A DNA stretch of 64,000 nucleotides from NCBI GenBank assembly GCA_965228265.1, contig OZ245804.1:3100001-3164000 (forward strand). Direction: 5' to 3'. The DNA is from GCA-2732755 sp965228265. GTDB lineage: Bacteria; Planctomycetota; Phycisphaerae; Phycisphaerales; UBA1924. Shown piece by piece: positions 6,173-12,909 of the stretch; the stretch's first letter is position 1; each line of letters starts with the position of its first letter. Below the pieces are notes generated by a model. That model was not told the origin of the DNA, did no database searches, and saw only the letters and a program-made list of their open reading frames with translations. A program made the translations under genes and the position numbers.

Positions 6173-8992
6173 ATGATCGATTCACTGACGAATGCGTCGG
6201 CGACGCTTGCCGATATCGGCAATATCCCCTGGCTGTACTACGCAGCGCCCATCGGAGGCCTTCTGGCCCTGATCATGGCCAAAGCGTTCAGCTCGGCTGT
6301 GATGAAGAACTCCGAGGGCGACGAGGAGATGGTCCGGATCGCCCAGGCTGTTCGCGAGGGCGCGATGGCCTACCTCGTGCGCCAGTACAAGGTTGTGGCT
6401 GGCGTGTTCGTGCTGCTCATCGCCTTCCTGGCGGGCATGGTCGCGCTCAACCTGCAGGCTCCGCTCACGCTCATCGGCGTGCCGATCGCGGGTCTGCTCT
6501 CGGGCCTCTGCGGCTGGTTCGGTATGAAGATGGCCACCAACGCCAGCGCCCGTACCGCCTTCGCTGCCAAGCAGTCGCTCAACGACGGCCTCAAGGTCGC
6601 CTTCCGCTCGGGCGCGGTCATGGGCCTCGTCGTGGTGGGCTTTGCCCTTCTCGACGTCAGCGTCTGGTTCATCGTGCTCAACTCCTTCACGGACTTCTCG
6701 CTGCCCGTGATCTCAACGATCATGCTCAGCTACGGCATGGGCGCCTCGACGCAGGCGCTGTTCGCGCGTGTGGGCGGCGGCATCTACACCAAGGCCGCCG
6801 ACGTCGGTGCTGACCTTGTTGGTAAGGTCGAGGCCGGCATCCCCGAGGACGACGCACGCAACCCGGCGACGATCGCCGACAACGTGGGCGACAACGTCGG
6901 TGACGTGGCCGGCATGGGCGCGGACCTGTACGAGTCGTACTACGGCTCGATCCTGGCCACGATCGCACTGGGTGCCGCTGCGGCATTCACCCTGTCGCTC
7001 GACACCGCCGAGCAGACGACCAAGCTCGCCTTCGCTCTGGCGGTCGCGCCGCTGGCGCTTGCTGGCGTGGGCATCTTCTGCTCGATCGCGGGCATCTTCA
7101 CGGTGAAGGCCGAGGAGAACGCGAGCTTCGCCAAGCTGCTCAAGGGTCTGCACAAGGGCGTGTACGTCGCCTCGTTCCTGGTCGCCATCGCCGCCTTCGG
7201 CGTGCTCTGGGCGCTCTTTGGCTCGGGCGCAACCGCCGAGGCATTGGCCGGCGTGGGCACGAGCTGGTGGAAGCTTGGTCTCTCGATCCTGACGGGTCTT
7301 CTGGCTGGCAACATCATCGCTTACGCGACCGAGTACTACACCAGCTACGAGCACCGCCCGACGCAGCGCATCGCCGAGCAGGCCTTGACCGGCCCGGCGA
7401 CGGTGATCATCTCGGGTATCGCCGAGGGCATGAAGTCGACCTGGGCTTCGCTGCTCGTTGTTGTGGTCGCGATCATCGCGGCGTTCGCCTTTGCGGGCGG
7501 CAGCGAGAGCTACCTGATGGGTCTCTACGGCGTGGGTATCGCCGCTGTCGGCATGCTCTCGACGCTCGGCATCACGCTGGCGACCGACGCCTACGGCCCG
7601 ATCGCCGACAACGCGGGCGGCAACGCCGAGATGACCGGCCAGCCCCCCCACGTCCGCGAGCGCACCGACATGCTCGACTCGCTCGGCAACACGACGGCCG
7701 CCACGGGCAAGGGCTTTGCCATCGGCTCGGCCGCTCTGACCGCTCTGGCGCTCTTTGCCGCCTACATCCAGGTCGTTCAGACCCAGATCACCACGCAGAG
7801 CGAGACCTTCGTTGACAGGGGTTCCTTCACCGCGCCCGCGGGCGAGAGCCTGTACGCGGTCTACGAGGGCCACGGCAAATTCGCGGTCATCAACCCGGGG
7901 CACACCCACGACGGCGAGTCGCACGGGAGCTGGGTCGACGGCGGCATGTTCATCAAGGACCGCGCCATCCGCGAAGACGCGCACAACGCTTTCCATCTCG
8001 ACGACATCGCCAAGGGCACCGTCTTCATGGACGTCAACCCGGTTGGTCACGACCACGCCCACGGCGAAGAGCATGACGCGCACGCGGCCGACAACGCCAA
8101 GAGCTACACCATCCACCACTCGATCGACCACGGCGATCACAGCGACGAGGTCGTCTTCGAGGTCGCAAGCTCCCGCAACGGCTCGGTCGGTGACGTCATG
8201 GGCTTCTACGACGTTTCGATCACGAACCCGCGCGTGCTTGGCGGCATCTTCATCGGTGTGCTGCTGGCGTTCCTGTTCTGCGCGATGACTATGAACGCCG
8301 TGGGCCGTGCTGCCTACGCGATGATGAACGAGTGCCGTCGTCAGTTTGCGATCATGCGTGACGCTTTCCGCAAGAACGGCATGAGCGAGGAAGACCTTGC
8401 CGACCCCGAGAGCTGGCCCAAGCAGGTCGACGTGAACGGGAAGAACTACCCGGACTACGCCAACTGCGTTGCGATCTCGACGGCCGGCGCTCAGAAGGAA
8501 ATGGTTGTGCCCGCGATCCTGGCGATCGTGGTCCCGATCCTCGTCGGTCTGGTGCTGAGCGTGCCGGGCGTGATGGGCCTGCTCGCCGGCGGCCTGACCT
8601 CGGGCTTCGCGGTCGCGGTCTTCATGGCCAACGCGGGCGGCGCCTGGGACAACGCCAAGAAGCTCCTCGAGAGCTACGGCAAGATCTCGGCCAATGACGT
8701 CGTCAACGGCACGGGCGACAGTGCCAAGGTCCCCGCTGAGATCAAGGACGCCATCAAGGCACGGGCCGAGGAAATGGTCAAGGCCGGCCACGGCGACGAG
8801 ATCGTCTACGGCAAGGGCTCGGACGACCACAAGGCCACCGTCGTCGGTGACACCGTGGGCGACCCCTTCAAGGACACCTCGGGCCCCTCGCTCAACATCC
8901 TTATCAAGCTCATCTCGATCGTCTCGGTCGTGTTCGCCGGCCTCGTGGTGGCGTACGGGCCCGTCATCGGTGATTTGATCGGACTGGGCTGA
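6173..8992 (+). CDS. hppA: Membrane-bound (V-type) pyrophosphatase with histidine-rich insert
   Basis: This 939-residue multi-pass ion pump couples hydrolysis of pyrophosphate to H+ or Na+ export. Catalytic motifs are intact: DVGADLVGKVE, EDDARNPATIADNVGDNVGD, DAYGPIADNAGGNAEM, and the C-terminal DTVGDPFKDTSGPSLN. GNTTAATGKG carries Ala rather than Lys at the position known to set potassium dependence, so it should be of the K+-dependent class. Usual length is about 650-800 residues; the excess is a roughly 140-residue insert (residues 540-680) between two membrane helices, holding about 15 histidines. From the known topology this loop should face the periplasm. Ion specificity cannot be read reliably. 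Confidence 0.95.
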   Translation: MIDSLTNASATLADIGNIPWLYYAAPIGGLLALIMAKAFSSAVMKNSEGDEEMVRIAQAVREGAMAYLVRQYKVVAGVFVLLIAFLAGMVALNLQAPLTLIGVPIAGLLSGLCGWFGMKMATNASARTAFAAKQSLNDGLKVAFRSGAVMGLVVVGFALLDVSVWFIVLNSFTDFSLPVISTIMLSYGMGASTQALFARVGGGIYTKAADVGADLVGKVEAGIPEDDARNPATIADNVGDNVGDVAGMGADLYESYYGSILATIALGAAAAFTLSLDTAEQTTKLAFALAVAPLALAGVGIFCSIAGIFTVKAEENASFAKLLKGLHKGVYVASFLVAIAAFGVLWALFGSGATAEALAGVGTSWWKLGLSILTGLLAGNIIAYATEYYTSYEHRPTQRIAEQALTGPATVIISGIAEGMKSTWASLLVVVVAIIAAFAFAGGSESYLMGLYGVGIAAVGMLSTLGITLATDAYGPIADNAGGNAEMTGQPPHVRERTDMLDSLGNTTAATGKGFAIGSAALTALALFAAYIQVVQTQITTQSETFVDRGSFTAPAGESLYAVYEGHGKFAVINPGHTHDGESHGSWVDGGMFIKDRAIREDAHNAFHLDDIAKGTVFMDVNPVGHDHAHGEEHDAHAADNAKSYTIHHSIDHGDHSDEVVFEVASSRNGSVGDVMGFYDVSITNPRVLGGIFIGVLLAFLFCAMTMNAVGRAAYAMMNECRRQFAIMRDAFRKNGMSEEDLADPESWPKQVDVNGKNYPDYANCVAISTAGAQKEMVVPAILAIVVPILVGLVLSVPGVMGLLAGGLTSGFAVAVFMANAGGAWDNAKKLLESYGKISANDVVNGTGDSAKVPAEIKDAIKARAEEMVKAGHGDEIVYGKGSDDHKATVVGDTVGDPFKDTSGPSLNILIKLISIVSVVFAGLVVAYGPVIGDLIGLG

Positions 8993-9058
8993 TCGGACCG
9001 GGCGCCAGCGCCCGTGCTGAACACAGACTGATCAACATATTCGCTGTATGCAACCAAT

Positions 9059-9087
9059 GCCCGGGCTTCGGCCCGGGCGTTTTCTTT
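9059..9087 (+). terminator. Terminator after hppA
   Basis: Perfect 8-bp stem GCCCGGGC with TTCG tetraloop (9059-9078), then GTTTTCTTT. Confidence 0.93.
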
Positions 9088-9164
9088 GCGCACGCCGCGT
9101 TCCAAATCAGTCGTGGTTTCGTGTAGACTCTGAATCGGGCGTTCGCCCGTTCGGGGAATTGAGC

Positions 9165-9974
9165 ATGCAGGATCAAAGCAAACGCCGCAGCCGCGGCGCG
9201 TTCACACTCATCGAGCTCCTTGTCGTCATCTCGATCATCGCGCTGCTGATCGGGATCCTGCTGCCCTCGCTCTCGAAGGCCCGCGACACGGCGCAGGCCA
9301 CGGTTTGCCTCAGCAACATGCGCCAGCTCGGCGTCGCGTTCGTGTCCTACGGCATGGACTTCGAGCAGATCCCGGGTGTGATGCCCCACGGCGTCGAATC
9401 GGGCAACTGGGAGGGCAACCTCGACTGGTGCGGCAAGAACAACCAGGACTATCTCGACAACCCCGACCAATACAACCACCCCTTCGATACCTCGCCCCTG
9501 AGCGATTACCTCTCGAAAGTGGACCACATCCTCGAGTGCCCGACCGTCAAACGCCGGGCGAACCTGCTCTATGACTACGGCATGCTCGCAGGCACCGCCG
9601 GGGCCAGAATCGATACGAGCTGGCCCTTCCTGTACTACACCGATCCCTCGGTCGGTTTCCGCAGCGAGCTGCGACCCATGCAGGGCATCCCGCTGCTGAT
9701 CGAGGAACACGAGACCTTCTACAACGAGGTCTACGACGACGCGATGTGGTCCAACGACGACCAGATCACCGCACGCCACTCGGGCAAGGGCAACATCCTT
9801 TTCCTCGACGGCGCGGTCGCCGGCTGGGAGGCCCCGACGGGCCCGAACCAGCTCGTCAACGAGCGGGGCGACTTCGACTCTCACATGTTCCGGGTGCGCT
9901 ACCGCAGGATCAATTACAAGGTCGATACCTCGAGCATCCAGCGGTACGGCTGGATCAACCAGCCCAGACGCTGA
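9165..9974 (+). CDS. Pseudopilin-like exported protein (prepilin-type N terminus, H-X9-DG)
   Basis: This 269-residue protein starts at the ATG before a basic leader (KRRSRG), then AFTLIELLVVISIIALLIG, the type IV prepilin cleavage and methylation signature. The C-terminal part contains HSGKGNILFLDG, an exact H-X9-DG motif typical of the abundant planctomycete DUF1559-type pseudopilins. Such proteins are processed by prepilin peptidase and anchored by the N-terminal helix; their roles are mostly unknown. A TAGACT hexamer at 9124-9129 could be its -10, giving a short leader with a GGGCGTTCGCCC hairpin. No secretion genes lie nearby. Confidence 0.88.
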   Translation: MQDQSKRRSRGAFTLIELLVVISIIALLIGILLPSLSKARDTAQATVCLSNMRQLGVAFVSYGMDFEQIPGVMPHGVESGNWEGNLDWCGKNNQDYLDNPDQYNHPFDTSPLSDYLSKVDHILECPTVKRRANLLYDYGMLAGTAGARIDTSWPFLYYTDPSVGFRSELRPMQGIPLLIEEHETFYNEVYDDAMWSNDDQITARHSGKGNILFLDGAVAGWEAPTGPNQLVNERGDFDSHMFRVRYRRINYKVDTSSIQRYGWINQPRR

Positions 9975-10023
9975 CGGGCCCTTGAGCAACCTCCCATCGG
10001 CTGCACGGGGTTGCGGGTCAAAG

Positions 10024-10029
10024 TAGACT
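10024..10029 (+). promoter_or_regulatory. Candidate -10 element (leaderless layout)
   Basis: TAGACT ending 7 nt before the ATG at 10037; no clear -35. Confidence 0.4.
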
Positions 10030-10036
10030 CGCGGCC

Positions 10037-10879
10037 ATGCCCCCACTGCTCACACTGTTTGTCGTCATGTCCCTCGCGTTGCTCGCCGGCGCGGGCGTGC
10101 TCCACCTGATCCCAAGGCTCGGCCCCGGTGGCAAGGCGCTCTCCGCGTGGCTTTGTCGGGCGCCGGGTCTCGACCTCATGATCGCGTACTTCACGGTCGT
10201 GCCGATGATCGTCGGCCCGATCATGGGCGCGCAGTACCACGCCGCCTGGTGGGGTTGGCTCGCCGGGCTGGGCGTGGGCGTGGGGTCGCAGGTCACGATG
10301 GTGATGGTCTGGACCGTGCTGCACGAGCTTGCCAACCGCAAGCATCTCAAAGGGCCCAGGATCGTCAGCAACATCAACAAGCGTGTCGGGCGTGTGCGCA
10401 ACCACGCGGCGGTCTGGACGACGGCTCTGGCGGTGCCCGTCTTCGCGATCGTGCGGCTCAGCGAGTACATCGTCTACCCGCCGCTGACCTGGCTCATCCG
10501 GCTGCCCAAGTACAAGTCGGGCGAGTGGGTGAACGTGAGTCGGCACAAGTTCGAGGGCCTCGTCGGGCACGATCTCATCTGGTGCCTCTACTGCGACTGG
10601 ATGACGGGTATCTGGTCGCTCGGCACGGAGATGCTCCGCAACGTCGAGAGCTTCTGGTGCCCGATCCGGTTCGACTCCACAAAGAAGTGCGCCAACTGCG
10701 CGATCGACTTCCCGGATCTCGACAACGGCTGGGCCAAGGCCAACGGCAACATGACCGACGTCGACCGCGTGCTCAGCGCCCACTACCCCGCGCCCAACGG
10801 CGACAACTCGTGGTTCGGACACCCCGCGCGGCTGACCGTGAACGGGGAGGACCACGACTGGACCGACGACAGCAAGTAA
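10037..10879 (+). CDS. Membrane protein of unknown function with cysteine pairs
   Basis: This 280-residue protein has hydrophobic segments at about residues 5-25, 45-65, 70-95 and 125-145, and a soluble C-terminal part. That part holds CLYC (183-186), a single Cys208 and CANC (218-221), a spacing that suggests a zinc or iron site or a redox module. I do not recognise the family. The start is placed at the ATG 7 nt after a TAGACT hexamer, giving a leaderless layout. The gene converges with the threonine dehydratase gene, whose stop is 47 nt away, with no obvious terminator between. Confidence 0.7.
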   Translation: MPPLLTLFVVMSLALLAGAGVLHLIPRLGPGGKALSAWLCRAPGLDLMIAYFTVVPMIVGPIMGAQYHAAWWGWLAGLGVGVGSQVTMVMVWTVLHELANRKHLKGPRIVSNINKRVGRVRNHAAVWTTALAVPVFAIVRLSEYIVYPPLTWLIRLPKYKSGEWVNVSRHKFEGLVGHDLIWCLYCDWMTGIWSLGTEMLRNVESFWCPIRFDSTKKCANCAIDFPDLDNGWAKANGNMTDVDRVLSAHYPAPNGDNSWFGHPARLTVNGEDHDWTDDSK

Positions 10880-10925
10880 CACGTCAGCAGTCCGAGACGC
10901 GAACACCCGGAGCCGGCGCGCGGGC

Positions 10926-11945
10926 TTAGTCGCCCGAGAGAATGGCCGAGAAGAGCGCCGGGTCGACGTTGCCGCCGCTGAGCACCACGCCGATGCGCCG
11001 TGCGTCGGCGAGCACTCCGGACTGCGCCGCCTTGATCAGGCCCGCAAGCGCCAGGACGCCCGTCGGCTCGGCGACGATCTTCATCCGCTCGAAGCAGAAC
11101 CGCATCGCCTTGCGCAGCTCATCGTCGGAGACCGTCATCATGTCGTCGACGTGCGTGAGCATCATCGCGAACGTGTAGCGCCCGAGGTAGGGCGTGCGGG
11201 CGCCGTCGGCGATCGTCGGCGGGTTGAGCACCGTCTGGAGCTTGCGTGTGCGGAAGCTGCGGTTGGCGTCGTCGCCCAGTTCTGGTTCGACGCCGATCAC
11301 CTTGCACGAGCTGAGCATGGCCTTGGCGGAGATCGCGCTGCCCGAGAGCAGCCCCCCACCGCCGCAGCAGACGAAGAGCGCATCGAGTTCGCCCGCATCC
11401 TCGATGAGTTCCATCGCGGCGGTCCCCTGACCCGCGATGACCTGTGGGTGGTCGTAGGGCGCGATGATCTCTTGCCCGCGCTGCTCGGCGAGTTGCCGTC
11501 CGATCTCCTCGCGGATCTCGGTCTGCGGGTCGTAGAGCACGATCTCCGAGCCCTCGATGCCGCCCGCCTCGAGGTAGCCGCGCGTCGCCTTGAGCTTGAC
11601 GCTCGGCGCGTTCTTTGGCATCACGATTGTGGCCCGGATGCCCAGCAGCGCCGAGGCGCACGCGACGGCCTGTGCGTGGTTGCCCGAGCTGTACGTCAGG
11701 ACGCCAGGCCCGCCGCTCTTGACCTGGCAGATCGCGTTGGTCGCGCCGCGGAACTTGAACGCGCCGGTGCGTTGGAAGTTCTCGCACTTGATGAAGACGC
11801 GCTTGTCGAGCTGTTTGTTCAGCGCCCGCGAGGTCATCACGGGCGTGCGGTGCGCGATCCCGCGGATGCGTTCGGCCGCGTCGGCGATGTCGCCGAACGA
11901 GAGCTCGCTTGCCAGTTGGAGGTTGGGTTCGGTGCCTTGCATCAC
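10926..11945 (-). CDS. Threonine/serine dehydratase (PLP enzyme, no ACT domain)
   Basis: This 339-residue fold-type II PLP enzyme has the PLP lysine in FKFRGA, the SSGNHAQAVA substrate/phosphate loop, the glycine-rich CCGGGGLLSG cofactor phosphate loop and the C-terminal VLSGGNVD serine that contacts the PLP ring nitrogen. It should deaminate L-threonine to 2-oxobutyrate, or act on serine or as a racemase; the family is not separable by eye. The length matches the catabolic form lacking the C-terminal ACT regulatory domain, so isoleucine feedback control is not expected. The first codon is GTG at 11945, 6 nt after a TATCCT hexamer; an ATG follows immediately. Confidence 0.85.
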   Translation of the reverse strand: MMQGTEPNLQLASELSFGDIADAAERIRGIAHRTPVMTSRALNKQLDKRVFIKCENFQRTGAFKFRGATNAICQVKSGGPGVLTYSSGNHAQAVACASALLGIRATIVMPKNAPSVKLKATRGYLEAGGIEGSEIVLYDPQTEIREEIGRQLAEQRGQEIIAPYDHPQVIAGQGTAAMELIEDAGELDALFVCCGGGGLLSGSAISAKAMLSSCKVIGVEPELGDDANRSFRTRKLQTVLNPPTIADGARTPYLGRYTFAMMLTHVDDMMTVSDDELRKAMRFCFERMKIVAEPTGVLALAGLIKAAQSGVLADARRIGVVLSGGNVDPALFSAILSGD

Positions 11946-11951
11946 GGCGTG

Positions 11952-11957
11952 AGGATA
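11952..11957 (-). promoter_or_regulatory. Candidate -10 element of the dehydratase gene (leaderless layout)
   Basis: TATCCT on the minus strand, 6 nt before the GTG start at 11945. Confidence 0.4.
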
Positions 11958-11965
11958 TGCGCATC

Positions 11966-11999
11966 AAAAAAGCTGCCGACCCGCGTTTGGGTCGGCAGC
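11966..11999 (-). terminator. Strong rho-independent terminator, minus strand
   Basis: 11-bp perfect stem GCTGCCGACCC/GGGTCGGCAGC (11972-11982 with 11989-11999) with a 6-nt loop. On the minus strand it is followed by TTTTTT (plus-strand A run 11966-11971). It ends a transcript arriving from the right, just before the dehydratase promoter. Confidence 0.92.
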
Positions 12000-12300
12000 C
12001 GTAGGAATTTCATTCCTGCGATTTGAGTGGGCTGCACCAACGGCATCCCGTCGGCTTGCCGCTACCGGCGCAGCCCCTTCGTACAGTCACAATTGATCAC
12101 TGGACCACCTCCCTTCTCGATGAACCGCCCCAGCCGACGCGGCTTGTACAGGCCGCCGCCGGGTTTCTTTCCCCGGAGCCGTCACTCCGGGCTCATCGCC
12201 CGACGCCGGGTGTGGACGTCGGTCGTGGCGGGCCGGTCTGGAGCCGGTGCCCGGGTTCGCCGGGCCGTTCTTCCGGGCCTGCCGCCCGCCATACGCAATG
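11966..12300 (-). ncRNA. Candidate structured RNA or long structured 3' UTR
   Basis: About 330 nt between the 61-codon gene at 12382 and the terminator at 11966 have no convincing protein. The minus-strand RNA contains several strong helices: GGCGGGC/GCCCGCC (12284-12290 with 12227-12233); a GCAGCCC/GGGCTGC arm (12070-12076 with 12029-12035) enclosing TGCCG/CGGCA (12057-12061 with 12041-12045); an AGGAAT/ATTCCT hairpin (12012-12017 with 12003-12008); then the terminator. A candidate promoter (TTGAAA at 12324-12329 and GATACA at 12299-12304, 19-nt spacer) would start it near 12292. I checked for RNase P, tmRNA, 6S and SRP hallmarks and did not find them. Short ORFs of up to about 40 codons occur on this strand, so a small protein or leader peptide is possible. 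Confidence 0.35.
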
Positions 12301-12381
12301 TATCGCAAAACAGGCCCGCGCGGTTTCAATCTTCGTCAGACGGAACCACAAATGGGCCAGTATGAGGGAGGGTCCTGTCGT

Positions 12382-12567
12382 TTAATCCTCGAATTCCTTG
12401 AACGCCCCCTTCTCGGCCTGCTCGTTCAGATAGGCCTGGAAGTCCCCCATCTTGTATGAAATGAAGCAGAACGCGTGGTGCAGGGTCAGCCATTCGATAT
12501 CGGAGCCGTCCTCGTCGAGGTCCTTGCGGAGTCGGTTGAGCTCGGCGAGCATGGTTTCGGCGCGCAT
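12382..12567 (-). CDS. Small acidic protein of unknown function (61 aa)
   Basis: Starting at the ATG at 12567, preceded by GGAAGGACC as a Shine-Dalgarno, this gives a 61-residue protein, MRAETMLAELNRLRKDLDED onward, ending KEFED. It looks like a helical, acidic cytosolic protein, with SDIEWLTLHHAFCFISYKMG in its centre. A longer in-frame start at 12675 would run into the tRNA promoter region and lacks protein character. I do not recognise the family. The terminator at 11966 is the first clear transcript end downstream. Confidence 0.65.
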   Translation of the reverse strand: MRAETMLAELNRLRKDLDEDGSDIEWLTLHHAFCFISYKMGDFQAYLNEQAEKGAFKEFED

Positions 12568-12635
12568 ATTCGGTCCTTCCGTGATTTCGGGCCCTCCAGT
12601 CGGGCATGCCGGATCGTAGAGCCCTCCCGCCCGAT

Positions 12636-12665
12636 TTGAGCCCTCGCATGGCATGGGCCTATGAT
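12636..12665 (+). promoter_or_regulatory. Promoter of tRNA-Ala
   Basis: TTGAGC (12636-12641), 18-nt spacer, TATGAT (12660-12665); the mature tRNA begins 13 nt later. Confidence 0.7.
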
Positions 12666-12677
12666 CTATGCACAACT

Positions 12678-12750
12678 GGGGCGGTAGCTCAGCTGGTAGA
12701 GCGACGCGTTCGCAATGCGTAGGTCGGCGGTTCGAATCCGCTCCGTTCCA
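12678..12750 (+). tRNA. tRNA-Ala (anticodon CGC)
   Basis: A 73-nt cloverleaf: acceptor GGGGCGG/CCGTTCC with the G3:U70 pair that identifies alanine tRNAs, a D arm with GCTC/GAGC, an anticodon stem around loop TTCGCAA (anticodon CGC, codon GCG), and a T arm containing GGTTCGAATCC. CCA is not encoded. A promoter lies directly upstream and a terminator downstream, so it is a single-gene transcript. Confidence 0.95.
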
Positions 12751-12757
12751 CTCTCAC

Positions 12758-12793
12758 AACGACCCCCAATTCCGGCGGGTCGTTGTTGTTTTT
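12758..12793 (+). terminator. Terminator after tRNA-Ala
   Basis: 8-bp stem AACGACCC/GGGTCGTT (12758-12765 with 12777-12784) followed by a T-rich run. Confidence 0.85.
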
Positions 12794-12909
12794 GACCTAC
12801 CCCGTTCAGGCGATGACACCACCACCCCCTGAACCCCTCCCCGGACTGAATGGACCTTCCAAAGGTGCCGATAGCCCACCTGGTAGCAACACCCAGGCGG
12901 CGGAACTGC

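Noticed and set aside
6713..8830. 705-codon open frame antisense to hppA
   Set aside because: It mirrors the pyrophosphatase gene; its product is a low-complexity Arg/Ala/Val/Asp-rich string typical of antisense frames in high-GC DNA.
12260..12290. SRP-RNA-like CAGGCCCGGAAG on the minus strand
   Set aside because: The GGAGCAG partner of SRP domain IV is missing and the surrounding pairing does not match.
12027..12365. 112-codon plus-strand frame opposite the structured region
   Set aside because: Pro/Arg/Ser-rich, no ribosome site; more likely a by-product of GC-rich structured DNA.
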